Below are positions 1 to 7,438 of a DNA stretch of 17,061 nt, one piece after another (the first letter of the stretch is position 1; every line of letters begins with the position of its first letter). The stretch is from the NCBI GenBank assembly GCA_002439665.1, contig DJPC01000174.1, positions 1-17,061 on the forward strand. Direction: 5' to 3'. This DNA is from Dialister sp. UBA6422. Lineage in GTDB: Bacteria > Bacillota > Negativicutes > Veillonellales > Dialisteraceae. The translations under genes and the position numbers were made by a program. The notes beneath the pieces are model-generated. The model was given only the letters and a program-made list of their open reading frames with translations, made no database searches and was not told the DNA's origin.

Positions 1-540
1 TGTACTTTGCTGGCAGCTGTAGGTGTTTGTCGCGGGATTCGCCGTCTGGGCCTTGCTGATGCAGGCATCAAGTGGCCTAACGATATTTTATATCATGGCA
101 AGAAGCTGGTTGGTATTTTGACTGAAATGTCTGCTTCTATGGAAAAAATTGATTATATCATCATGGGGATCGGTATCAATACAGGAATGAAGAAAAATGA
201 ATTTCCTGAAGATTTCAGGGAAGGAGCGACTTCCTTCTTGAATGAAGGCATCGATGTATCTCGAAAAGATCTCCTGGCTGCTATTTTAGCGGAATTAGAA
301 AAAGAATATGACATCGCACAAAACCAGGGCTTTGATAAAGTTTTGGAAGATTGGAAAACTTTATCTGTGACCATTGGGCAGGAAGTACGGGTCATCTGTG
401 GCGATGAAAACTATACAGGAAAAGCCGTGGATATTGATAAAGATGGTTGTCTTTTGGTAGATACAGGTAAAAAAGTAGAAAGAGTATTGGCAGGAGACGT
501 ATCGATTCGTCCTGTGGATGCACCGATTCCTAAAAGGTAA
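1..540 (+). CDS. birA: Biotin--[acetyl-CoA-carboxylase] ligase, C-terminal part (5' truncated)
   Basis: Activates biotin with ATP and attaches it to the biotin carboxyl carrier subunit of acetyl-CoA carboxylase in the cytoplasm. The reading frame is open from the first base of the window (Cys-Thr-Leu-Leu-Ala), so the gene starts upstream. The fragment has 179 residues. It carries the family hallmark KWPNDI at fragment residues 24-29, followed by the GKKLVGIL strand and GIGINTG, all part of the biotin/ATP-binding catalytic domain. Residues from about 120 to 170 (IGQEVRV...GDVSIRP) match the small SH3-like C-terminal domain. Whether it has an N-terminal helix-turn-helix, and so also acts as the biotin repressor, cannot be seen. 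bioY follows after about 100 bases on the same strand, which fits a biotin block. Confidence 0.93.
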   Translation, partial: CTLLAAVGVCRGIRRLGLADAGIKWPNDILYHGKKLVGILTEMSASMEKIDYIIMGIGINTGMKKNEFPEDFREGATSFLNEGIDVSRKDLLAAILAELEKEYDIAQNQGFDKVLEDWKTLSVTIGQEVRVICGDENYTGKAVDIDKDGCLLVDTGKKVERVLAGDVSIRPVDAPIPKR

Positions 541-644
541 CTTGGCAGGTATATGGAAAAGTAATTGATACTTGGGCGCTTCCTTACCATTCTATTGATT
601 GAGCCCATAGTCATTCATTTTCTCCTATGAAAGGAAGTCTTAAC

Positions 645-1214
645 TTGGAAAAGAGTCAAATGCACAATATGATCACAGCCGCTTTATTTGCTGGTATTAT
701 GGCGATTTTGTCACAGTTTACATTTCCTATTGGAGCCGTGCCGATTACCTTGCAGAGTTTTGTCTGTGCGTTAGCTGGCGGTGTACTGGGAAGAAAATGG
801 GGGGCTATCTCTATTTCCCTGTGGCTTCTTCTGGGCGTATTGGGCGTTCCCGTCTTGACTATGGGGAAAGCGGGACCAGGCATCTTTTTCTCACCGGTAG
901 GTGGATACTATGTGGGATTTATTTTGATGGCCTGGATCAGTGGTTTCCGTTTGGCAGAAAAAGGTCACTTTATTCGTCAAATTTCTTCTGCCCTTGTAGG
1001 CCTGATTTCCTGTTATGTATTAGGTACTCTTTGGTTTATCCTTTACTTCCAGTATGGATTGGGAAAAGAAATGCCGCTTTTGACGGCTCTTACGATGACG
1101 GCTTTCCCCTTCATTCCTTTTGATTTAGTTAAAGTGGTCTTAGGTGTTCTTTTGGGGACTAAAATTAGACAGTCTTTAAATCAGGCAGGTTTTTATGCAG
1201 CAGTGAACCATTGA
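645..1214 (+). CDS. bioY: BioY-type biotin transporter substrate-binding subunit
   Basis: Membrane S-component that binds biotin and, in the ECF transporter family, works with a shared EcfA/EcfT energizing module that is not encoded in this window. The product is about 189 residues of mostly hydrophobic sequence, the usual family length. Conserved features are visible: VPITLQ at residues 32-37, AGGVLGRKWG after it, and the GKAGPG...SPVGGYYVGF loop around 75-92. Start choice: TTG at 645 lies 7 bases after AAGGAAG (631-637), whereas the in-frame ATG at 627 has no purine-rich sequence before it. The ATG would add six residues. A strong terminator follows, so birA-bioY probably ends here. Identity is secure; the start is moderately sure. 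Confidence 0.9.
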   Translation: MEKSQMHNMITAALFAGIMAILSQFTFPIGAVPITLQSFVCALAGGVLGRKWGAISISLWLLLGVLGVPVLTMGKAGPGIFFSPVGGYYVGFILMAWISGFRLAEKGHFIRQISSALVGLISCYVLGTLWFILYFQYGLGKEMPLLTALTMTAFPFIPFDLVKVVLGVLLGTKIRQSLNQAGFYAAVNH

Positions 1215-1228
1215 TCAAGATATTTAAG

Positions 1229-1260
1229 AAGCAGCACCCTAGAAAAGGGGGCTGCTTTTT
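1229..1260 (+). terminator. Rho-independent terminator after bioY
   Basis: AAGCAGC at 1229-1235 plus CCC pairs with GGG plus GCTGCTT around a short AGAAAA-containing loop, and the stem runs directly into a T tract ending at 1260. It sits 15 bases after the bioY stop codon and separates the biotin genes from coaX. Confidence 0.85.
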
Positions 1261-1438
1261 GATTGATTTATGAGAAATGAAGTATGATAAGGAAAAAATG
1301 GAAGGAGAGCGTAGGATTTCTTTTTGCCATATATTTTATATGTGTAAGAAAATGATTGAATGATCGCTTACTCCATAACTGATTTGTTATTAATTCCATA
1401 ATTCATATCTAAAAATGAAAGAAATTGACTGAAATCAC

Positions 1439-1470
1439 TTGACAGAATCCAAACTTTGTTGCATTATACT
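1439..1470 (+). promoter_or_regulatory. Probable promoter of the coaX leader transcript
   Basis: A perfect TTGACA lies at 1439-1444 and TATACT at 1465-1470. The spacing is 20 bases (19 if TTATAC is used), longer than the 17 preferred by the housekeeping sigma factor, so the promoter may be weak or need an activator. A start near 1477 would give a leader of about 150 nucleotides before coaX. The rest of the 1262-1438 gap shows only AT-rich sequence. Confidence 0.5.
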
Positions 1471-1483
1471 CATGACACAAAGG

Positions 1484-1581
1484 AGACCTTGGGTTTATGA
1501 CATAGGTCTTTTAGCAGGAAGCAATCATGGAATCAGATATTTTCCGGGTGTCAATCTATGTTTTGATTCTACATAGCTTCC
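1484..1581 (+). promoter_or_regulatory. Structured 5' leader of coaX (possible cis-regulatory RNA)
   Basis: Three pairings are visible. AGACCT (1484-1489) pairs with AGGTCT (1504-1509), followed by a four-T run. GGAAGC (1517-1522) pairs with GCTTCC (1576-1581). Nested inside the latter, GAATCA (1530-1535) pairs with TGATTC (1564-1569). The coaX ribosome binding site starts about 35 bases later. I do not recognise a known riboswitch class. It could be a new sensor, an RNA-binding-protein site or chance pairing in AT-rich DNA. Confidence 0.35.
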
Positions 1582-1630
1582 AATTGGTCAAGATTATGGT
1601 TACCATACCATGTTATTGGAGGAGATCTGA

Positions 1631-2401
1631 ATGCTTCTTGCTTTTGATGTAGGAAATACGAATATTGTTTGTGGTGTATATAAAGATAGAAAATTAATTA
1701 AACATTGGCGTGTAGCTACCGATGCACTGCAGACGGCTGATGGCTATGCAGCTCTTTTGGGTACACTATTTCGCTTAAATGGTTTGGACTTTAGTGAAGT
1801 GGAAGATATTATTATCTCTACTGTAGTTCCGCCGATTATTCCTATTTTGGAAACCATGTCACAGCGATATTTCCATACCAAACCTATTTTGGTCGGACCT
1901 GGTATCAAGACTGGCTTAAATATTTTATATGATAATCCAAAGGAATTAGGTGCTGATCGTATTGTGAATGCCGTAGCCGCTATCGCGGAATACAATTGTC
2001 CTTTGATTATTATTGATATGGGAACAGCTACTACATTTTGCGTCGTGGATAATAAGGGAAATTACTTAGGTGGGGCCGTTGCGCCTGGTATAGGTATTTC
2101 CATGGAAGCTCTATTCCAGAGAGCTTCTAAATTACCACGTATCGAATTGGTTAAGACCCCTAATATCATTTGCAGAAATACAGTATCCGCTATGCAAGCT
2201 GGCATTTATTATGGCTTTGTAGGGCAGATTGATGAAATTGTCAATCGCATTAAACAGGAATTGAAGGAACCCAATGTCAAAGTTATTGCCACTGGCGGCC
2301 TAGCTACGCTGATAGCTAAATCCTCTAAAACCATTGATGTGGTAGATCCTATGTTGACTTTGAAGGGACTTTTGGTACTGTACGAAAAAAATAAGAAATA
2401 G
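1631..2401 (+). CDS. coaX: Type III pantothenate kinase
   Basis: Phosphorylates pantothenate, the first step of CoA synthesis, in the cytoplasm. At 256 residues it has the usual CoaX length. The ASKHA-fold phosphate-binding loop DVGNTN is at residues 6-11, GADR at 107-110 carries the catalytic aspartate D109, DMGTATT is at 129-135 and GGAVAPG at 147-153. CoaX enzymes characteristically need a monovalent cation and resist feedback by CoA. The ATG is preceded by GGAGGAG at a good distance. It lies downstream of birA-bioY, a common arrangement in Firmicutes, but the bioY terminator and its own promoter make it a separate transcription unit. No clear terminator follows; TTTTC/GAAAA near 2425-2442 is only a weak hairpin. 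Confidence 0.96.
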   Translation: MLLAFDVGNTNIVCGVYKDRKLIKHWRVATDALQTADGYAALLGTLFRLNGLDFSEVEDIIISTVVPPIIPILETMSQRYFHTKPILVGPGIKTGLNILYDNPKELGADRIVNAVAAIAEYNCPLIIIDMGTATTFCVVDNKGNYLGGAVAPGIGISMEALFQRASKLPRIELVKTPNIICRNTVSAMQAGIYYGFVGQIDEIVNRIKQELKEPNVKVIATGGLATLIAKSSKTIDVVDPMLTLKGLLVLYEKNKK

Positions 2402-2445
2402 ATAGTAGAAATGATGTAGGCTGTCTTTTCTTTGAAAGAAAATGG

Positions 2446-2520
2446 ATGGTTGATGGTTGTTAGTTATTTGACTTTTCATGACTGACAAGCCATCAACCAT
2501 TAACCATTAACATTAATATT
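2446..2520. repeat. Intergenic inverted repeat with tandem AACCATT units
   Basis: ATGGTTGATGG (2446-2456) is the exact reverse complement of CCATCAACCAT (2490-2500). The stem continues inward as TTGTTAGT against ACTGACAA with one G-T pair and one bulged G, leaving a 16-base loop. The right arm runs into a decaying tandem array: AACCATT twice, AACATT, then AATATT twice. It lacks a T tract in either direction, so it is not an ordinary terminator. A related-looking heptamer element lies between plsX and fabH. It resembles a dispersed intergenic repeat family. Confidence 0.6.
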
Positions 2521-2569
2521 AATATTTGACGCAGTCATTGGCTGGCAATATCTAAAATAAAACTTTGTC

Positions 2570-2598
2570 TTGAAATTTAAGAAACTATCGTTTATAAT
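2570..2598 (+). promoter_or_regulatory. Promoter of the tRNA-Glu gene
   Basis: TTGAAA at 2570-2575 and a perfect TATAAT at 2593-2598 are separated by exactly 17 bases. The predicted start, around 2605, is about five bases before the mature tRNA. Confidence 0.8.
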
Positions 2599-2609
2599 TA
2601 CTTTCATAT

Positions 2610-2685
2610 GGCCGGTTAGTCAAACGGTTAAGACGCTGCGTTCTCAGCGCAGAGAGTATGGGTTCGAATCCCATACCGGTCACCA
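2610..2685 (+). tRNA. tRNA-Glu (anticodon CTC)
   Basis: A full cloverleaf of 76 bases can be drawn. The acceptor stem GGCCGGT pairs with ACCGGTC (2675-2681) with one G-T pair. The D arm lies within GTCAAACGGTTAAGAC. The anticodon stem CTGCG/CGCAG encloses loop TTCTCAG, giving anticodon CTC. The T arm is ATGGG-TTCGAAT-CCCAT. The discriminator A and an encoded CCA follow at 2682-2685. It would read GAG codons. The gene stands alone with its own promoter and terminator. Confidence 0.96.
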
Positions 2686-2690
2686 CACCA

Positions 2691-2716
2691 AAGGAGCACA
2701 AAAGGTGCTCCTTTTT
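2691..2716 (+). terminator. Terminator of the tRNA-Glu gene
   Basis: AAGGAGCAC (2691-2699) pairs perfectly with GTGCTCCTT (2705-2713) around a five-base loop and continues into a T run. It begins six bases after the CCA end. The 280 bases from here to the MFS gene contain no gene; TATACT at 2975-2980 is a possible -10 for the transporter but I find no matching -35. Confidence 0.88.
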
Positions 2717-2996
2717 GCTTGCTTAAATCAATTTATTTTTTTATTTAGCTTGGTCATAGCTAGAGAAATCATACCTTCGGATTCTATAGCAGCCTATCAA
2801 TAATGCCAATCATTCATATGGGAATATGTATTTTACACCATGGTTGGTTCGTCCTATAATGCATAGCATATACATCTATCCCAAAAGATAACGGGCATAT
2901 GAGATTGTTTATGATAAAGAAATGACGTGATGTGTTGCCATGGATTGCGATAGATACTAAAAAATGAAAGTTTTTATACTAATAGAGAGGATTTCT

Positions 2997-4205
2997 ATGA
3001 CGAGTACGACGTTATCAGATACAGAAATTCGCAAGACTATTTTTGCTTCTGCGGTAGGAGCGTCTTGCATTGGAGGAAGCGCCACTTTGGTATTTCCTTT
3101 TTTGCCACTTTTTTTATTGGAACTTGGCGCAACCAATGATAATGTGGCATTATGGAATTCAGTGGTGGTGTCTGGCATGTTTGTGATGGGAGCCATCGTT
3201 ATGCCTATCTGGGGTGCCTTGGCCGATCGATTTGGCATGAGAAAGATGATTCTTCGTGCGGCAGCCTGCTTATCCATTTCCTATTTCTTATCTTATTTTT
3301 GCCAAACTCCATTAGAACTTTTGGGAACCAGGTTATTTCAAGGATTTTCTTTTGGATTCATTCCTATTTCTCAGGCGCTGTTATCTGAAATTGCTGGCAG
3401 TCATGCGGGAACCGCTATTGGCATTCTGCTAGGAGGTCGCAGCGCTGGGACGATGATGGGCCCTTTTTTAGGAGGTATATTGGGTTCTGCCGTAGGATTG
3501 CGGATGCCCTTTCTATTGGCAGCTTTTGTGGATTTATTAGCCTTCTTATTGGTTTATTTCTGTGTGAAAGAACCACCTGTAGAGAATAGAAAGAAAAAAG
3601 AAAAGAAGCCTGGTATTTTGACTTCTTTTCGCTATTTATCTAAAAACAGTTCTTTTATGAAGCTCATTGCACTCATGATTGTCAATCAGTGCGCTATGTT
3701 AATCATTAATCCACTGATTGCTGTACATGTAATGGAATTAACCAGTGGAAAGGGCGATCCAGTTTTGGAATCTGGATTGATATGTGGCGCTGCTGGGGTA
3801 GCCGGGATACTAGCAGGACCATTTTGGGGAAGGCTTGGTGAAAAAAGAGGATTTTATACCGCCATGATATGGTCCTTTTTAGGAGCTGGTTTCTTTTCTG
3901 GTATTCAATACTTAGCACCTACCGTCTTTTTATTTGGCTTAGGACAGTTTGGTTTTGGCTTTTTTACTATCGGCGGCATGACTTCGATTGCCGGTGCGAT
4001 TCCAGAAGTAATTGCGCCAGACGAAAGAGGAAGTGCTTATGGGATCAATGCAGCGGCGATGAATATTGGAAATTGTATGGGCCCTCTTTTAGGAGGTGGT
4101 ATTGCCACTTTATTTGGAGAAATGGCACCAGTATTTATTATAGCCTCCTTGATACAGGTGGCGGCAGCAGGTATGATTTATTATCGAGTCAAAGGAAACC
4201 ATTGA
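2997..4205 (+). CDS. MFS transporter, multidrug efflux type
   Basis: Predicted inner-membrane carrier of 402 residues with the twelve-helix major facilitator layout: two hydrophobic halves joined by a basic cytoplasmic loop at about 195-207 (KKKEKK). The MFS motif A is clear in the loop after helix 2 (GALADRFGMRKM, residues 73-84), and a weaker copy, GRLGEKRG, occupies the equivalent place in the second half. The glycine-rich helix 5 segment (GGRSAGTMMGPFLGG, 146-160) resembles the motif C region of drug/proton antiporters. The closest look is to MdtG/YfnC-type exporters, but the substrate cannot be read from sequence. Start: ATG 2997 follows AGAGAGG with 6 bases between; an in-frame ATG at 2964 would add eleven residues without a ribosome site. 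It appears to be transcribed alone. Confidence 0.87.
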   Translation: MTSTTLSDTEIRKTIFASAVGASCIGGSATLVFPFLPLFLLELGATNDNVALWNSVVVSGMFVMGAIVMPIWGALADRFGMRKMILRAAACLSISYFLSYFCQTPLELLGTRLFQGFSFGFIPISQALLSEIAGSHAGTAIGILLGGRSAGTMMGPFLGGILGSAVGLRMPFLLAAFVDLLAFLLVYFCVKEPPVENRKKKEKKPGILTSFRYLSKNSSFMKLIALMIVNQCAMLIINPLIAVHVMELTSGKGDPVLESGLICGAAGVAGILAGPFWGRLGEKRGFYTAMIWSFLGAGFFSGIQYLAPTVFLFGLGQFGFGFFTIGGMTSIAGAIPEVIAPDERGSAYGINAAAMNIGNCMGPLLGGGIATLFGEMAPVFIIASLIQVAAAGMIYYRVKGNH

Positions 4206-4240
4206 TTATTACAGAATAGGAGTATAGATATTTATATGAG

Positions 4241-4276
4241 AAAAAGGAGACGATCATTCAGATCGGCTCCTTTTTT
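4241..4276 (+). terminator. Terminator after the MFS gene
   Basis: AAAAAGGAG plus CGATC (4241-4255) pairs with GATCG plus CTCCTTTTTT (4261-4276) around the loop ATTCA, with one A-G mismatch. Because the left arm starts with five As it could also end transcripts arriving on the minus strand from azlD, whose stop is 30 bases away. Confidence 0.85.
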
Positions 4277-4306
4277 GATGATAGGGATAGCATTTTCTTA
4301 TTTTTA

Positions 4307-4645
4307 TTATTGAAATATGGTTTGTACCAATACCATATAACAAACAGTTCCTAGAAACATGGAAAGTAGCATTTGTCTTTTCCATACATGAATGAGGGTG
4401 GTCACTACTAAGGCTATTGCTTCAGGGATTCCATGATTTCCTGTCAAAAGAGAGGTGTCGCGAAGGCAATAGACCACAAGCATAGCAAAGATAGCAGAAG
4501 GGAGTGCTTTTCCTAAGTATTTCACATAAGGTGGTAATTCGCTACCTGGTTTAAAACAAAGGAAAGGGAGAAATCTAGTCAGCATAGTAGCTATGGCGCA
4601 AATTAATATGGTTAATATCTGTTCGTCAAATGGCATAGTTGTCAT
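4307..4645 (-). CDS. azlD: AzlD family branched-chain amino acid export subunit
   Basis: Small membrane protein of 112 residues with about four hydrophobic segments and the family motif TRFLPF at residues 23-28. AzlD proteins pair with AzlC to export branched-chain amino acids or their toxic analogues, as in the Bacillus azlCD and Corynebacterium BrnFE systems. Its start overlaps the end of azlC by four bases (ATGA), which implies translational coupling and a fixed subunit ratio. No separate promoter is seen. Confidence 0.88.
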   Translation of the reverse strand: MTTMPFDEQILTILICAIATMLTRFLPFLCFKPGSELPPYVKYLGKALPSAIFAMLVVYCLRDTSLLTGNHGIPEAIALVVTTLIHVWKRQMLLSMFLGTVCYMVLVQTIFQ

Positions 4646-5352
4646 AAAAATCCACCTGCCTTTTCAATAGGTCTCCGGAAAATACTAATAATTAACAACA
4701 TAAGCACCATGGCAGGAATGATAAAGGAATCTTTTCCAAAGATATAAAGACAAGCTACAGAAGAAATCAATCCAATGATAGCTGTGTAGTGTTTTCCTTC
4801 TTTTAACCATTGCTCTAAAAAAATGACGACAAACATGGTGGTCATGACAAAACTTAATCCCTTTGTATCCCAGTGAATGAAGGAACTTAATAATCCTCCC
4901 AGTGCAGCACCAGAGACCCAATAGAAATAATTTAGAAAAGAAACCCAAAAATAATACCAACTCCGATCAATATGATGGGGAATGGTAGCTGTATAGTTCA
5001 ATGCAAAGGTTTCGTCACACATCATAAAAATAATCAATGGCTTTTTCCAGCCAGTTCCCTTATATTTATCAAGCATAGATAATCCGTAAAATAAATGACG
5101 AGCTTGGACGGTCAATGCGACCAAAAATGTTTGCCATGGCGCAAAAGGGGAAAGTAACATGGATACGGTAATAAATTCTAGGGACCCTCCAAAAATAATC
5201 ATAGCCATGCACATGGGATACCAAAAAGAAAATCCTAAGGTATGCATGTAAAATCCATAAGCAAATGCTACCAACCAAAAACCAGCAAATACTGGTAAGG
5301 TACATGGCAAAGCTTCTTGCAAGGCCTTCAGGGCCATCCCATTTTTATTCAT
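4642..5352 (-). CDS. azlC: AzlC family branched-chain amino acid export large subunit
   Basis: Integral membrane protein of 236 residues, the usual AzlC length. The conserved FGGSLEF (residues 54-60) and QARHLFYG (83-90) segments that mark the family are present, with hydrophobic segments spread along the rest of the chain. It probably forms the translocation path with AzlD, moving leucine, isoleucine, valine or related compounds out of the cell. The start ATG has AAGGAG five bases upstream. It leads a two-gene operon on the strand opposite to its neighbours, with a palindrome over the promoter. The exported substrate is inferred from the family only. Confidence 0.9.
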   Translation of the reverse strand: MNKNGMALKALQEALPCTLPVFAGFWLVAFAYGFYMHTLGFSFWYPMCMAMIIFGGSLEFITVSMLLSPFAPWQTFLVALTVQARHLFYGLSMLDKYKGTGWKKPLIIFMMCDETFALNYTATIPHHIDRSWYYFWVSFLNYFYWVSGAALGGLLSSFIHWDTKGLSFVMTTMFVVIFLEQWLKEGKHYTAIIGLISSVACLYIFGKDSFIIPAMVLMLLIISIFRRPIEKAGGFL

Positions 5353-5381
5353 TGATACTCCTTATCTTGACTGTTATGAAT

Positions 5382-5422
5382 GTAGAATCCAACATTCTAC
5401 CTATTCACATCTAAACTGTCTA
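5382..5422 (-). promoter_or_regulatory. azlCD promoter with overlapping palindromic operator
   Basis: On the minus strand, TAGACA (plus positions 5417-5422) and TAGAAT (5394-5399) are exactly 17 bases apart, ending about 40 bases before the azlC start codon. The -10 lies inside a perfect palindrome, GTAGAAT-ccaac-ATTCTAC (5382-5400). A protein bound there would block transcription. Lrp/AsnC-type control is known for azlCD in Bacillus, but no regulator gene is present here. Confidence 0.6.
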
Positions 5423-5587
5423 TGAGCTTCTTTTGGTATAGTACATATAATGATAAACTGATAGACCTGCAAAAGCAATGTAAATCTAAAAATCACGGTG
5501 AAGCTTGTCATAGGCTTTAGTCCTATTTCTTGTCGTGGTTATGGAATTTGATTGACGAATCCTAAGTCATGCTTTAAGATTCTCAAT

Positions 5588-5616
5588 TATACAATCTTTC
5601 TCATTCGTGCTATAAT
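5588..5616 (+). promoter_or_regulatory. Promoter of sppA
   Basis: A perfect TATAAT at 5611-5616 is preceded by TGC, forming an extended -10. TATACA at 5588-5593, 17 bases upstream, is a weak -35. The predicted start near 5623 gives a short leader running into AGGAGG at 5630-5635. Confidence 0.7.
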
Positions 5617-5641
5617 TTGGCTATTGAAAAGGAGGTTATAT

Positions 5642-6601
5642 ATGTATATGAATATACAAGCCAAAAGAAAATGGATGATTTTCATTTTAGGGTTGTTACT
5701 TTTAGCCGCTGTTGCAGCAGGAACTTCTCCTTTATGGAAATCAGCAGAAAATAAAGCTTCTGGGAAGGGATATGTGGCTGTCGTGCGCATTGATGGTGCT
5801 ATTTATGGTGGACCAGAAGCAGATTCCATGCTGGGGGGGAGCGGCGGTTCTTCTAGTGAAGAAATCATGAGACAGCTGAAAGAAGCTCGGCAAGATCCAC
5901 AGGCAAAAGCCATCTTAGTTCGTATCAATAGCCCCGGTGGTTCTACTGGTGCAACCCAGGAAATTGCAGAAGAAATGGATAAGATTCGCAGCAGTAAAAA
6001 ACCTATTATTATTTCCATGGGAGATATGTGTGCTTCTGCTGGGTACTGGCTTGCCAGCAAGGGAAATTATATTTTTGCATCTCCTGCCACCATCACTGGC
6101 AGCATTGGCGTATATATGGATTACAACAATATTGAAGATTTGATGGGAAAATTAGGTGTGAAAAACGACAAAATCAAAAGTGGCGCCCATAAAGACATTT
6201 TATCCATGTATCGTCCTATGACTGGAGAAGAAAGAGAAATGTTGCAGACCATGGTGGATGATATTTATCATCAATTTGTACAGACCGTGGCAGATGGCCG
6301 TCATATGGATGAAAATAAAGTCAAATCCATTGCAGATGGTCGCATCCTGACTGGCAAGCAAGCACAAGATTTGGGATTGGTTGATGCCATGGGAAATTAT
6401 TATGATGCTTTGAATTATGCAGCTAGCAGTGGTGGTATAACAGAAGAAAATATTCCTACTAAATCATATACCAATGGAGCGATGTCTCTTAAGGGGATTC
6501 TTAGAGGTGAATCCCAGGACATGGCTCAGATTTTTGGAAAAGCTATGGCAGATAACTTCAAAAAATCTATGACAGAGTCAAGCGTTCCATCGATTCAATA
6601 A
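5642..6601 (+). CDS. sppA: Signal peptide peptidase SppA, S49 family
   Basis: Membrane-anchored serine protease that degrades signal peptides left after protein export. The product has 319 residues: a basic N-terminus, one transmembrane segment at about 11-28, then an extracytoplasmic S49 domain. The nucleophile is Ser132 in MCASAGYW and the general base is Lys184 in SGAHKD. Their spacing of 52 residues equals that of the Ser/Lys pair in Bacillus SppA. NSPGGSTGATQEI (96-108) forms the conserved oxyanion-side strand and turn. This is the short, single-domain bacterial form. Start ATG 5642 sits 6 bases after AGGAGG; upstream in-frame codons lie before the promoter and are not used. Confidence 0.94.
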   Translation: MYMNIQAKRKWMIFILGLLLLAAVAAGTSPLWKSAENKASGKGYVAVVRIDGAIYGGPEADSMLGGSGGSSSEEIMRQLKEARQDPQAKAILVRINSPGGSTGATQEIAEEMDKIRSSKKPIIISMGDMCASAGYWLASKGNYIFASPATITGSIGVYMDYNNIEDLMGKLGVKNDKIKSGAHKDILSMYRPMTGEEREMLQTMVDDIYHQFVQTVADGRHMDENKVKSIADGRILTGKQAQDLGLVDAMGNYYDALNYAASSGGITEENIPTKSYTNGAMSLKGILRGESQDMAQIFGKAMADNFKKSMTESSVPSIQ

Positions 6602-6663
6602 GTAGGAGGGAATATAATAGGGAAGCATATTCTTTTTATTCCTATTGATATATCACAGGATAG

Positions 6664-6716
6664 TCACTATGAAATGGGCGATCTATATTTAGAAAATGAA
6701 GCTTTATTCATAGTGA
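6664..6716. repeat. Perfect 10-bp inverted repeat between sppA and the Yip1 gene
   Basis: TCACTATGAA (6664-6673) and TTCATAGTGA (6707-6716) are exact reverse complements with a 33-base spacer. No T tract follows, so it is not a terminator. It could be an mRNA-stabilising or processing hairpin between sppA and the next gene, or two half-sites for a regulator. Confidence 0.5.
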
Positions 6717-6756
6717 TGCCAAGGTGATACATCGTGTTTGTGATAAAGGAGTCTGT

Positions 6757-7347
6757 ATGAATTATTTTCTTGATTTGGCTTTTTCTTTACTGACTACACC
6801 CAAAACGGCACTTTCCTATATTACAGGAGAAGAAAAACTCAAAGAAGCCTTTTTCTTTTGGATATTTGTGATGATACTCACTGCCTTATCTGCCTTTCAG
6901 GAAGGCCCTGGATTGATATGGCAATTTATTCTTGTGGTATTATTCATGGGATTTAGTTTGCTCATTCATAGTGCTGTCATTGATTATATTTCTGGCCTAT
7001 TGGGTGGGTTAGGAACGGCTAGAGGGATTACAGCTGGTTTTATGGCTGCTTCTTTGCCTTTTGCTTTTTCTGTTTTTTTCTCCTTCCTGGATAATTTTGG
7101 TATATCCGTCTTGAGCGGTATTGGTAGTTTTATTATTTTCCTCTGGGCTTTTTATCTGGATGTTGTAGCGATTGGACAAAATTATCGATTTAGCATAGGG
7201 AAGTCTTTCCTCGTGGCATTGACACCTTATGTATTGGTGGTTTTATTTTTCTTGATTTTGGCTATGTTAATGGTTGTGGCAGCCGCTGTAGGTCTTTCTA
7301 GCGTGGAAAGCTTAGGGGATGTAGAAGCCATGATGAATCAGTTATAA
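6757..7347 (+). CDS. Yip1 domain membrane protein
   Basis: Predicted integral membrane protein of 196 residues. About five hydrophobic segments can be drawn at residues 31-47, 53-75, 96-112, 117-138 and 150-178, with short loops and a soluble C-terminal tail. This topology and the stretch TTPKTALSYITGEEKLKEAFFFW near the N-terminus match bacterial Yip1/YIF1-like proteins, whose function is unknown. Start ATG 6757 has AAAGGAG five bases upstream; an earlier in-frame ATG would add eleven residues without a ribosome site. It lies 155 bases after sppA and 91 before the next gene on the same strand and may share their transcript. Confidence 0.75.
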   Translation: MNYFLDLAFSLLTTPKTALSYITGEEKLKEAFFFWIFVMILTALSAFQEGPGLIWQFILVVLFMGFSLLIHSAVIDYISGLLGGLGTARGITAGFMAASLPFAFSVFFSFLDNFGISVLSGIGSFIIFLWAFYLDVVAIGQNYRFSIGKSFLVALTPYVLVVLFFLILAMLMVVAAAVGLSSVESLGDVEAMMNQL

Positions 7348-7438
7348 AGCCTGTGATGCGCTATGACTATAGAAAATGATGTATTTGACTTAGACTATAA
7401 AAATCAGTCACCAGTTGTCATGATAAAGGAATAGATTC

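Noticed and set aside
541..644. TGGGC...GCCCA pairing near 571-606 as a biotin operator upstream of bioY
   Set aside because: Arms are only five bases and do not resemble known BirA operators; the promoter boxes around it are weak.
2610..2685. tRNA-Glu as an integration site for a mobile element
   Set aside because: No second copy of the tRNA 3' end, no integrase and no cargo genes are present in the window.
2570..2803. Open frame of 77 codons covering the tRNA-Glu gene
   Set aside because: It runs straight through the tRNA and its terminator, has no ribosome binding site and starts inside the tRNA promoter.
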